Below, in pieces: positions 1 through 6,589 of a stretch of DNA of 12,277 bases. The stretch comes from Rhodospirillaceae bacterium. GTDB taxonomy: Bacteria > Pseudomonadota > Alphaproteobacteria > Rhodospirillales > 2-02-FULL-58-16. Location of the stretch: positions 1 through 12,277 of the forward strand of contig DUZD01000060.1 in assembly GCA_013349695.1 (NCBI GenBank), given 5' to 3'. The position numbers and the translations under genes are program-made. Within the stretch, counting starts at the first letter, position 1, and every line of letters begins with the position of its first letter. Below the pieces are notes generated by a model, which saw nothing but the letters and a program-made list of their open reading frames with translations, made no database searches and was not told the origin of the DNA.

Positions 1-14
1 GTAAGATGTTCCAT

Positions 15-80
15 GGCGTAAGCTCCTTTTGGCGGCGGCAAACCGCCTTTCTGAATGTTTTACAATCAGGAGCTTACGCC
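15..80. repeat. 13-bp inverted repeat with inner hairpin (REP-like palindrome) at the transposase 3' end
   Basis: GGCGTAAGCTCCT at 15-27 is matched perfectly by its reverse complement AGGAGCTTACGCC at 68-80. Between the arms lies a second small hairpin, GGCGG (34-38), loop CAAA, CCGCC (43-47). The right arm overlaps the stop codon of the transposase pseudogene (66-68) and its last codons. REP-associated tyrosine transposases act on imperfect palindromes next to their own genes, so this is a reasonable candidate for the cognate REP-type palindrome. It could also simply act as a transcription terminator-like structure. The repeat is seen directly; the link to the transposase is inference. Confidence 0.6.
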
Positions 81-741
81 AATTCTCCAATTTTCCACCA
101 ACCTTGCGACACCACCCACGTTGCGCTCGAGAATTGCTTCCATCTTGTCGAAGAATTTCGTCGAGCCGAGTGGATGTCCGGTGCGGCCGTGGCTTCTGAT
201 CGCTTCCATCGACGCCTCGTCGAGGCCGCCGGCAAGAAAGGTCCGCCAGTCGGGCATGCGGTCCAGCAGCGCCGCCACCTTCACGATACCATCGTCGCAA
301 CCCTTGAGATGCGCCCGCGCCGACGACCACTCCCAGTTCTCCGGGCGCCGCGTGAGCCTTGCTCCGAACGTGTTGAGCTCCACATATCGGGCGCAAGTCA
401 AAAGATAGTCCTCGTCCATCGGGAAGGAATGAAAGCGCTCCCGCCAAAGATGCCCGCGCCAACCTTGCCGGAAGTTGATTATGCCGCGTATAGCGCCGGC
501 GCGCCTCCCCGAGGGCGGCTCGCAGGCCGTCTTCGTGGGACGGCACGACAATCAGATGCACATGGTTCGGCATCAGGCACAAGGTCCAGATATCTGTTCC
601 GGCCTTGCCGCACCATTCCGTCAGCAACCCCTGATAGACCTCGTAATCGCCGGCCTCAACAAAGGTCTCCATACGGCGGACGCCGCGCTGGGTCACATGA
701 TGCGGAATGCCCGGTACAACCAGCCTTGCGGTGCGTGCCAT
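66..741 (-). pseudogene. REP-associated tyrosine transposase (RAYT, Y1/HUH family), frameshifted
   Basis: Read from ATG at 739-741, the first 87 residues give a Y1-transposase N-terminus: an early QRG-VRRMETF segment, the HUH metal-binding motif in LMPNHVHLIV (H60, H62), and a catalytic-tyrosine candidate Y84 in the helix ending RRRYTRH. Immediately after H87 the frame breaks: the minus strand reads CATAATCAAC, and removing one A (479-480) restores the expected H-I-N-F-R-Q-G. The remaining 137 codons, to TGA at 66-68, carry the rest of the family pattern (WRGHLWRERFHSFPMDE, YVELN, the WEWSSARAH segment, GHPLGS). The rebuilt protein would be about 224 residues, normal for RAYTs, single-strand DNA transposases acting on REP hairpins. 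A single-base sequencing error cannot be excluded. As written the gene is broken just past the catalytic tyrosine. Confidence 0.88.
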
Positions 742-776
742 GAGCGCCCGAGATAAACAAAATCATTCCGACCGAT

Positions 777-882
777 AAGAAAATTATATACTGTCCCTAG
801 ATACTCTGGATACTCCGTCCCTAGATACTCAAGAAAATTGTATACTGTCCATGAGATACTCATATACTGTCCATAGATACTC
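777..882. repeat. Four degenerate tandem copies of an ATACTGTCC-TAGATACTC unit
   Basis: Four successive copies lie directly upstream (35-140 bp) of the transposase start: 777-806 (AAGAAAATTATATACTGTCC then CTAGATACTC), 808-830 (GGATACTCCGTCC then CTAGATACTC), 831-861 (AAGAAAATTGTATACTGTCC then ATGAGATACTC) and 862-882 (ATATACTGTCCATAGATACTC). Copies 1 and 3 share the AAGAAAATT lead. The unit is much more AT-rich than the flanks. From memory, TATACTGTCCC-type motifs are common next to RAYT genes in proteobacteria, so these may be transposase recognition or promoter sequences. That assignment is inference; the repetition is seen. Confidence 0.7.
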
Positions 883-1023
883 CCGTCATCAAAACCGGTA
901 ACCCTCACCCTTTCAAGGGACGATGTCAGATCAAGTCTGAATTACTACATTTTAGCCGACGTGAAGGCGGGTCGGTCGGGCGGCAACTAAGGGCGGCCTC
1001 CTCTCACACGAAACGTCCAAAAC
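883..1023. other. Gene-free stretch between transposase repeats and the pYEATS-like locus
   Basis: No open frame with family character was seen here. A weak inverted repeat CCGAC (956-960) / GTCGG (971-975) lies downstream of the minus-strand gene ending at 1024. On that strand it is followed by CTAAAATG, not a clean U-tract, so it is at best a poor terminator. Nothing else stands out. Confidence 0.4.
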
Positions 1024-1269
1024 TCAGCCATTCACACGTTTTAGCGTTCCCCGCTTGTCCAGGTTCATCCTGCCTTTGAAAACGATCTTTTCGGTCTGTC
1101 TCTCCGCGGCGGACCCATTCTCGTTGGGCTGGCTTATGTGAACGACGGCCTTTACCTCAGTGACACCCCAGACCCGAATCGAATATTCGAATCCGTTGGC
1201 GGGGTTGATCGCGGTTCTTACGGGCGGCCTGAACCACCGTTCTTTGAAGACGTACTCGACCTTTACCAC
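1024..1269 (-). CDS. pYEATS-like domain segment, in frame behind an amber codon
   Basis: This 81-residue frame is the direct continuation of the upstream membrane/coiled-coil gene: it is in the same frame and begins with GTG immediately after that gene's TAG (1270-1272). The core reads VVKVEYVFKERWFRPPVR, then NPANGFEYSIRVWG, then EVKAVVHI. This matches my knowledge of the prokaryotic YEATS (pYEATS) beta-sandwich: an I-x-x-V-x-Y strand, an aromatic-Pro-Pro-V-R loop, an F-E-Y strand, a WG turn, and a final A-V-H-I strand. YEATS domains in eukaryotes read acylated lysines; bacterial versions are of unknown ligand. On its own it lacks the first strand, which lies just before the TAG (WVELVFKLEI). 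It is therefore more likely the 3' end of one interrupted gene than an independent gene, although restart at GTG directly after the stop is possible. Family call is by motif recognition only. Confidence 0.6.
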   Translation of the reverse strand: MVKVEYVFKERWFRPPVRTAINPANGFEYSIRVWGVTEVKAVVHISQPNENGSAAERQTEKIVFKGRMNLDKRGTLKRVNG

Positions 1270-2250
1270 CTAATTGAGGATCTCAGTTGGCGCGCGTTTC
1301 GTTTCCAACGCGTCAATTTCCAGCTTGAAAACAAGCTCGACCCATTTTTTGCCCCGCCTGGTTTGTTCACCTGTTTTCCGGGGTATCTGGTGGACCAGAA
1401 TTGCCGCCTTGTCGTCCTCGGTGAGTCCAAGAATGCTTCTATCACCGCGCCGCTCCAAAATGCGGCCCTCCGTTTGGGCCATGCTGTCGTTGAGCTCACG
1501 CAGTCGGGCCAAGGTCCTCCTGGCGGCATCTTCGGCGGCTTTCGCCTTGCCTTTGGCTCTCTTTGTCGCCGCTTCAGCGTCCGATACGGCTTTTTGCACG
1601 GCTTTTTCCGCATCATTGACCGCCCTGTTCGCCAATTCTTGGGCTTTTTTTACGGTTTCCTGCGCTAGTTTCGAGACTCTTTCAGTATCCGATACGGCTT
1701 TTTGCACGGCACTTCTCGCATCATTGGCCGAACTCTTCGTCAATTCTTGGTCTTTTTTTGCGGTTTCCTGCGCTAGCTTCGAGACGCTTTCAGCGTCCGA
1801 TACGGCTTTTCGCATGGCTTTTTGCGCATCATTGACCGAACTCTCCGTCAATTCTTGGGCTTTTTTTGCGGCTTCCTCCGCTAGTTTTGCGGCTTCCTCC
1901 GCTAGTTTTGCGGCTTCCTTCGCTATTACCGAGGCTTTTTCAGTATCGATCTGGGTTTTGATAATGTCTTTTTTCCTGGCATCGAGTGCGTTATTCACCT
2001 TGTCTCCGATGAACACCTCCGCCAGGGTAAGGGGGCCGAGGATCGAGACGGTCGCCACGATAAAGGCGACGAAAGAAAATTTCTTTTTGACCCAGGCATC
2101 CATCTCTTCTTTTAGCTCGACCCTGATTCGTTTTATGGTGTACTCAACCTCGTCCTCGGTAATCTTTCCGTCATCGGCAATCTTTACGTCATAGGCAATC
2201 TTTCCGTCCTCGGTAATCTTTCCGTCCTTGGTAATCTTTGTTTCAGCCAT
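1270..2250 (-). CDS. Membrane-anchored repeat/coiled-coil protein, N-terminal part of a pYEATS-like gene
   Basis: This 326-residue protein starts at ATG 2248-2250. Layout: residues 5-34 are five hexapeptides of the type KIT(E/K)DG; residues 58-82 are one transmembrane helix (FVAFIVATVSILGPLTLAEVF); residues 104-130 are Ala/Glu/Lys heptads; residues 130-237 are three near-identical 36-residue helical repeats (K-A-Q-E-L...N-D-A...K-A-V-S-D); residues 238-260 are further helix. A globular tail begins near 262 (RGDRSILGLTEDDKAAILVH), followed by WVELVFKLEID, which looks like the first strand of a pYEATS domain. The frame then meets TAG, and the rest of the domain follows in frame (1024-1269). Restoring one codon (for example CAG, Gln) would give a protein of about 408 residues. 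The DNA is AT-richer than the neighbours to the right, consistent with an acquired segment. No strong Shine-Dalgarno is visible. The function is unknown; a membrane-tethered sensor or scaffold is a guess. Confidence 0.65.
   Translation of the reverse strand: MAETKITKDGKITEDGKIAYDVKIADDGKITEDEVEYTIKRIRVELKEEMDAWVKKKFSFVAFIVATVSILGPLTLAEVFIGDKVNNALDARKKDIIKTQIDTEKASVIAKEAAKLAEEAAKLAEEAAKKAQELTESSVNDAQKAMRKAVSDAESVSKLAQETAKKDQELTKSSANDARSAVQKAVSDTERVSKLAQETVKKAQELANRAVNDAEKAVQKAVSDAEAATKRAKGKAKAAEDAARRTLARLRELNDSMAQTEGRILERRGDRSILGLTEDDKAAILVHQIPRKTGEQTRRGKKWVELVFKLEIDALETKRAPTEILN
1540..1863 (-). repeat. Three tandem 108-bp (36-residue) repeats inside the coiled-coil gene
   Basis: Copy 1 spans 1756-1863, copy 2 1648-1755 and copy 3 1540-1647 on the minus strand, encoding residues 130-165, 166-201 and 202-237. 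Each copy begins K-(A/D)-Q-E-L and continues through N-D-A, K-A-V-S-D and, in copies 1 and 2, S-K-L-A-Q-E-T. The DNA is conserved as well as the protein, which suggests recent expansion by unequal recombination or slippage. 36 residues can be made of alternating 7- and 11-residue coiled-coil periods. Confidence 0.85.
2149..2238 (-). repeat. Five tandem 18-bp units encoding KIT-E-DG hexapeptides
   Basis: On the minus strand the unit AAGATTACCGAGGACGGA recurs five times with minor changes, encoding KITKDG, KITEDG, KIAYDV, KIADDG and KITEDE at residues 5-34. The peptide is acidic/basic alternating and low in complexity, and probably unstructured or beta-like before the membrane helix. Slippage between copies is expected, so copy number may vary among relatives. 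Confidence 0.85.
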
Positions 2251-2435
2251 GGCGCGCGCGCCCTGTAACCTTCAATAGTTGACCCGACATTCCCCAGATA
2301 ACCGTCAAATCCATGACAGTCGTACCACACGGGTACCCCCAAAGGTAGCTGTATTCTCCTGCAGGCATCCGATGGTCTGATTTTAGGTTGGGGTCTACCA
2401 TCGAATTTTCTCATCGGGGGACACCGTACGCATTT

Positions 2436-2467
2436 ACACGCGATAGGGGTCACACGCGATAGGGGTC
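2436..2467. repeat. 16-bp perfect tandem duplication
   Basis: ACACGCGATAGGGGTC at 2436-2451 is repeated exactly at 2452-2467 with no spacer. The function is unknown. It lies in the gene-free boundary region, about 185 bp upstream of the minus-strand gene starting at 2250. Confidence 0.9.
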
Positions 2468-2533
2468 TTTAATCGTAAACTTTCTTGTTCATCATCCTGA
2501 TAACAAAAGAAAACTGAATTCACAATTCAAACT

Positions 2534-2557
2534 CCGTAGATTTGACCCCGTAGATTT
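2534..2557. repeat. 10-bp direct repeat CCGTAGATTT
   Basis: CCGTAGATTT occurs at 2534-2543 and again at 2548-2557, separated by GACC. It is short and may be incidental, but it sits beside the 16-bp duplication in the same AT-rich patch. Confidence 0.6.
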
Positions 2558-2693
2558 ATGATCCCAGGCGGACGTCAAACTTTGCGCGCGCACGCCTCTT
2601 CCGGCCGGTACGCCGAGACCCGCCAATTAGCCGGGATCGCTTGTCCGACGCAATCCACCCCAATTCCAAAACATGCTTTCAGGCTGAAGGCGG

Positions 2694-5147
2694 CTAAAAC
2701 CGCCGTAACAATCTTTCGATGTAGTCCCGCTCCAGCTTCGGGCGTTGGCGTTGGCCGGCGCGGCGGCGAAGTTCCCGAAGAATTTTCCCGGCCCGGCGGA
2801 TTTTCATCCGGTCGGGAATTTCGATTCGTTCGCCGAAAGCGTCTCCGAATGCTCCATCGAGAAACTGGCCGAAGGGATCGTGCCGCCAACCGGGCCGGCT
2901 TGCCGGCGATCCACGAACCGCGCCCAGCCTTCCGCTCAGCCGCCGGGCGATCCGTTGGGCCAGATCTTTCCGGGCTTGACGTAATTTTTCCAAGGCCTCC
3001 CCTTGCCGCGACACCGCCGTTTCGGGGCGGCGACGAGCGAACCATTCGACAGCGTCCCGCATGGCACGTTCCGCCTCGCCCAATTGTCGCGGGATTTTCC
3101 CCAGGGTCTCGTCGAAACGCAGCATCATGTCTCCCAGCCCGTGGCGCAATTTGTCCTGTCGGGCGGCACTACCTTCAAACCACGGCGGCGACTCCCGTTC
3201 CCGCCGGCGCTCCCGTAACCGCCGAAACGATTCATCGAGCAGTTTTCGCTGTTGGTCGGTGAGCGCGTCGAGATCTCGCATCAGGCCCAGCGCCTTTGTC
3301 AGCTCTTTGTCGGCTTCGCCGGGCGAGAGGGCGGCGCTAAAACCGTCGAGAAACCGTTCCAGTTCGGACAGCAACCGCCGGGCGGCGTCGACGGCGCCGG
3401 CGCGGGCCAGCTCCCGCGCCTCATCGAGCAGTCGCCGCAAGTCGTCGTTCGTTACCAGTTCGATGGGAATACCCGGGGGCATTTCGATCATTTGCCGGCC
3501 TTGCAAACGATCTTGCAGGGCCGCCAGGTATTTGTTCAACGCCCATTGCAGGGCATCCATCAAGCGGTCGATTTCCCCCGGCTCGGCGTTGTTGGCGAGC
3601 GCCTCCATCAGTTGCTTCCGGGCGCCCCGTAATTGCCGTTCGGCGAGGGAGAGTTTGCCGTCCTCGATTCCGACCGCCGTGTTCCATAACAACCTTTGAA
3701 CCGAGGCAATGACGGTGCCGGTCCGATCATGGAGCAGCCTTGCCCGGGCGACGGCGAGGGCCAGAAAAACCACGGTCTCGTCGAAATATGGCCTGGCGTC
3801 AACGGCGATTCCGTCAAGGGCCCGGGCGACTTCGGCGCCAACCCCGGCGGCCGGGGTGGAGAGTTTTTTGCGCTCGGCAACGATCGCCCTGGCGATTGGG
3901 TGGTTGAAGGTCCGTTCGGGAAGGACCAATTGGGCGGCCCGACTTTTACCCCTTTGTCCGATCGCGTCCACGGCGACCAGTCGGATTTGCACCGGCAACC
4001 CCGCCCAGGGATGGGCGGTCAGGTCCTGGATGGTGGTCCCCCGCGCCTTTTTCGAGCCGATGCCGGAAAATGGCAGCGCCAGCCGGACGGCGGAGCCCCT
4101 GTCGGCGCCGACGTTTTCGCCGGCGCGCCGGATCACCGCCCGCAACCCGCCGAGCCCGTAATCGTCGCTGGCTTCGAAATCAAGGCGCAGGCGAGCCCCG
4201 CCGGCCGCCGCCGGCGTCTTGCCGAAAGCCACCTTGGGCGGGGCGTCGGCAATGACTTCGAGAGGCCAGGAGACGAGTTCCCGGCCATCGACATCGACCG
4301 CCAGCCGGTGGTCGCTGTCCTCGATGACGGCCTCGATCCCGTGGCCGCCGGAATCGAAGTCTTGCGGAGCGAGTTTGGCGAACTCGAGACGACGGCCTCC
4401 GAGCCAAAGCCGTGGCGCCGAACGGGTTCCTCCGGTCTGCGCCATAAGGGCGCTGCCGACGGGAACTTTCACCGCCTCGGTCTTTTCCGATGCCCTGTCG
4501 AGAAATAGCGGCGCCAATCCCGTATAAGCCGGTGGCGTAACCCAGATATCCAGGCTCAAGGGGCCGCCAAGGGAACCGTCGAAGCGGGGAATAAAAGCGC
4601 GTTCCAGGCGGCCCGCGGCGTCACCGCGGCTGGCCGCCAAGGCAATCACCAGGAACAGGAAAACCGCCGCCCGCAAGCCAAATGGGTCCAGCGAGGCGAC
4701 CCCGGGGGAAGGAATACGCAACCTGAGACGACCGATGGCCCGGCCCGTCCGCGCAAGATGAGCTCGCCACAAGTCCAAGACGGCGCGATTGCCGCCGTCG
4801 GTGGCAAGGCGGTCGGCCAGCGCCGTCAAGGGACGGTGCCGCAAGCCGCTGTCCCGTTCCAGGCGGCGACGGGCCATTGCCACGTCCACCTGGCGGAATC
4901 CGGCCATGCCTTGGCGCGAGACGATCGTCAATCCAACCGCGAAAACGGCTAACACCAAGACATGCAGCCAGCCGGGGAGGAAGGGGAGAACGTCAAGCAA
5001 GGCGATGGAAACAAACAGTCCGGCCAAGGCCGCCACCTTCCAGAACCGGGACCAAAGGCGTTCCCACAAAAGGACCGTCCGCGCCAGTCCCAGAATCCAC
5101 AAAAGGCGGACGCGGCGCGGTGGTTTCGCGGCGCCGGATCCGCTCAT
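2694..5147 (-). CDS. DUF4175 / TIGR02302-type alphaproteobacterial membrane protein
   Basis: The protein has 817 residues. The N-terminus carries two close membrane helices (about 36-53 and 60-78) and a third at about 157-173. A long region rich in beta-strand-like sequence follows, then an Arg/Leu/Glu-rich helical C-terminal third, ending in the family-typical tail PKLERDYIERLLRRF after a segment reading IPDRMKIRRAGKILRELRRRAG. Length, topology, tail and position right behind lysA fit the conserved uncharacterised family DUF4175 (TIGR02302) of alphaproteobacteria. Its role is unknown; an envelope function is likely from the topology. The family usually has a Gln/Gly-rich low-complexity stretch before the tail; here that part is short (around GRLGAVRGSPASRPGW). 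The start ATG (5145-5147) shares its last base position with the lysA stop (TGATG), so translation is probably coupled. The stop codon TAG is at 2694-2696. Confidence 0.85.
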   Translation of the reverse strand: MSGSGAAKPPRRVRLLWILGLARTVLLWERLWSRFWKVAALAGLFVSIALLDVLPFLPGWLHVLVLAVFAVGLTIVSRQGMAGFRQVDVAMARRRLERDSGLRHRPLTALADRLATDGGNRAVLDLWRAHLARTGRAIGRLRLRIPSPGVASLDPFGLRAAVFLFLVIALAASRGDAAGRLERAFIPRFDGSLGGPLSLDIWVTPPAYTGLAPLFLDRASEKTEAVKVPVGSALMAQTGGTRSAPRLWLGGRRLEFAKLAPQDFDSGGHGIEAVIEDSDHRLAVDVDGRELVSWPLEVIADAPPKVAFGKTPAAAGGARLRLDFEASDDYGLGGLRAVIRRAGENVGADRGSAVRLALPFSGIGSKKARGTTIQDLTAHPWAGLPVQIRLVAVDAIGQRGKSRAAQLVLPERTFNHPIARAIVAERKKLSTPAAGVGAEVARALDGIAVDARPYFDETVVFLALAVARARLLHDRTGTVIASVQRLLWNTAVGIEDGKLSLAERQLRGARKQLMEALANNAEPGEIDRLMDALQWALNKYLAALQDRLQGRQMIEMPPGIPIELVTNDDLRRLLDEARELARAGAVDAARRLLSELERFLDGFSAALSPGEADKELTKALGLMRDLDALTDQQRKLLDESFRRLRERRRERESPPWFEGSAARQDKLRHGLGDMMLRFDETLGKIPRQLGEAERAMRDAVEWFARRRPETAVSRQGEALEKLRQARKDLAQRIARRLSGRLGAVRGSPASRPGWRHDPFGQFLDGAFGDAFGERIEIPDRMKIRRAGKILRELRRRAGQRQRPKLERDYIERLLRRF

Positions 5148-6412
5148 CAGGTTTTCAGCCAGTTCGGAATCACTTCCCGGGACAGCATGTCATCGACGCT
5201 CAGCCGTTCCCTTACCAAGGCGAAATCTCCGCCCCGAACCAGGACCTCGGGGACCAGAGGCCGAGTGTTATAGACCGACGACATCACGGCGCCGTAAGCG
5301 CCGGCGGCGCGGATGGCCAACAGATCTCCTGCCTTAAGCGGTGGCAATGGTCTGCCGGTGGCGAAGGTATCGCCGGTTTCGCAAATGGGTCCGACCACGT
5401 CCACCTCCTTGCACTCGGTCTTGGCGGGGGTTTCCATCACCGTGGCAATGCCGTGAAAGGCATTATACAGCGCCGGGCGCATCAGGTCATTCATGGCGGC
5501 GTCGACAACGACAAAACGGCGGGTTGCCCCTTCCTTGACGTAGAGCACGGAGGTGACGAGGATTCCGGCATTGCCGGCAATGACCCGGCCCGGCTCCAGG
5601 ATCAGATGGCAGTCGAGATCGCCGATCGCCGATTTGACTACCGCCGCGTACTCGCCGGGCGAGGGCGCCGGCTCATCGCCGTAGGGAATGCCGAGACCTC
5701 CTCCGAGGTCGAGGCGGCGAATGGCGATGCCGTCGGCGCGCAACAAGGCGGCCAGGTCGCGCGTCCTGACGTAGGCTTCTCTGAACGGCTCCAAATCCGT
5801 CACTTGCGAACCGATATGCACGGCGATACCGACAATATCGATCCCAGGCATGGTCATGGCGCGGCAATAGACCCGGTGGGCCCGTGTCCACTCGATACCG
5901 AATTTGTTCTCGGCTTTTCCGGTGGCGATCTTGTCGTGGGTCAGGGCGTCGATGCCGGGGTTGATGCGGATGGCGACGGGGGCGCTGACGCCCTTGTCTG
6001 CGGCCACTTGCCCGAGAAGCTCCAATTCGGGTTCCGATTCCACGTTGATCTGAAGAATCCCGGCGTCCAGCGCCGCCGCCAATTCCTCGCCGGTCTTGCC
6101 GATGCCGGAAAAGACGATGCGCGAAGCCGGAATGCCCGCCGTCAAGGCGCGCTTGAGTTCGCCACCGGAAACCACGTCGGCGCCGGCGCCGAGCCGGGCG
6201 AGGACGCCAATGACGGCGATGTTGGAATTGGCTTTAACCGCATAGCAAACGGTTGCATCGACATCGGCGAAGGCATCGGCGAAAACCCGGTAGTGCCGCT
6301 CGATGGTGGCTTGGGAATAACAATAAAACGGCGTTCCCGTTTCCTCGGCGATACGGATCAAGGAGACGTCCTCGGCGCACAGCCGGCCGTCCCGGTAGAC
6401 GAAATGATCCAT
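5147..6412 (-). CDS. lysA: Diaminopimelate decarboxylase
   Basis: LysA converts meso-2,6-diaminopimelate to L-lysine and CO2 with pyridoxal phosphate, the last step of bacterial lysine synthesis, in the cytoplasm. The 421-residue length is normal. Visible motifs of the fold-III PLP decarboxylases, in order: the cofactor lysine K60 in CYAVKANSN; H199 in VHIGSQ; the glycine-rich phosphate loop DLGGGLGIPYG (about 236-245); LEPGR at 272-276; the active-site cysteine C344 in GPICETGD; and Y373 in AAGAYGAVMSS. Antizyme inhibitor-like or ornithine decarboxylases are less likely given GPICETGD and the context. It lies 23 bp downstream of the small lipoprotein gene and overlaps the DUF4175 start by one base, inside an argH-led operon. 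Confidence 0.97.
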   Translation of the reverse strand: MDHFVYRDGRLCAEDVSLIRIAEETGTPFYCYSQATIERHYRVFADAFADVDATVCYAVKANSNIAVIGVLARLGAGADVVSGGELKRALTAGIPASRIVFSGIGKTGEELAAALDAGILQINVESEPELELLGQVAADKGVSAPVAIRINPGIDALTHDKIATGKAENKFGIEWTRAHRVYCRAMTMPGIDIVGIAVHIGSQVTDLEPFREAYVRTRDLAALLRADGIAIRRLDLGGGLGIPYGDEPAPSPGEYAAVVKSAIGDLDCHLILEPGRVIAGNAGILVTSVLYVKEGATRRFVVVDAAMNDLMRPALYNAFHGIATVMETPAKTECKEVDVVGPICETGDTFATGRPLPPLKAGDLLAIRAAGAYGAVMSSVYNTRPLVPEVLVRGGDFALVRERLSVDDMLSREVIPNWLKT

Positions 6413-6435
6413 GATCCGGCAATTCCCGCCGTCCG

Positions 6436-6564
6436 TTACTGGGTCGGGTAGGTCCGCGGGTGGTCGGAGCCTTTGGGATGCTCCGGCGACGACTTGCGGC
6501 CGCAGGCGGCAAGCGGCGAGGCCAAGGCGAGGATAAGCATGACAATGACAATCTTGCGGATCAT
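6436..6564 (-). CDS. lptM: Small LptM-like lipoprotein (42 residues)
   Basis: The gene was found by reading the gap between argH and lysA. ATG at 6562-6564 opens a 42-residue frame to TAA at 6436-6438. The sequence has a lipoprotein signal: MIRK, a hydrophobic stretch IVIVMLILALASPL, and the lipobox LAAC with acylated C21. It then has only about 21 polar residues rich in Pro, Ser, Lys and His (CGRKSSPEHPKG...). A tiny lipoprotein at this spot, beside lysA, is characteristic of the LptM (YifL) family, which in E. coli aids maturation of the LPS translocon LptD. The assignment rests on size, lipobox and synteny, not on extended similarity. Spacing is 25 bp after argH and 23 bp before lysA, so it is almost certainly cotranscribed. 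Confidence 0.8.
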   Translation of the reverse strand: MIRKIVIVMLILALASPLAACGRKSSPEHPKGSDHPRTYPTQ

Positions 6565-6589
6565 GTCTGTCTGTCCCATTCTTCCATTT

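Larger units (their letters stand above)
2251..2693. other. 443-bp gene-free, repeat-bearing boundary region
   Basis: No coding frame with family character was recognised between the pYEATS-like gene and the DUF4175 gene. The stretch is AT-rich around 2465-2560 and contains a 16-bp tandem duplication (2436-2467), a 10-bp direct repeat (2534-2543 and 2548-2557), and several GGGGAC/GGGGTC-type strings (around 2415-2422, 2446-2451, 2462-2467, and GACCCC at 2544-2549). These resemble the low-complexity debris that accompanies RAYT/REP elements. It probably marks the junction between the accessory segment and the conserved operon, and must contain any promoter for the minus-strand gene at 2250, but I could not pick a convincing -35/-10 pair. 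Confidence 0.5.

Noticed and set aside
777..882. CRISPR-like array
   Set aside because: Four degenerate, nearly contiguous AT-rich units without uniform unique spacers and no cas genes in view; better explained as RAYT-associated tandem repeats.
1270..1272. Pyrrolysine or other programmed amber decoding
   Set aside because: The DUF4175 and argH genes in this window appear to end normally at TAG, and no downstream insertion element was recognised; mutation or error is simpler.
1138..2194. Long plus-strand frames opposite the coiled-coil gene (1138-1668 and 1274-2194)
   Set aside because: Their Ser/Ala/Phe-rich repetitive translations are the antisense of the Ala/Lys/Glu repeats; the minus-strand reading has a membrane helix, coiled coil and domain-like tail.
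2184..2453. 89-codon minus-strand frame starting at GTG in the 16-bp duplication and running into the pYEATS-like gene in another frame
   Set aside because: It has no recognisable family, its C-terminus (LPRTERLPRTERLPMT) is just the out-of-frame reading of the 18-bp repeats, and its start lies inside a tandem duplication.
2640..2705. Intrinsic terminator behind the DUF4175 gene
   Set aside because: GGCGG/CCGCC pairing (2689-2704) overlaps the stop codon but no T-run follows on the minus strand.
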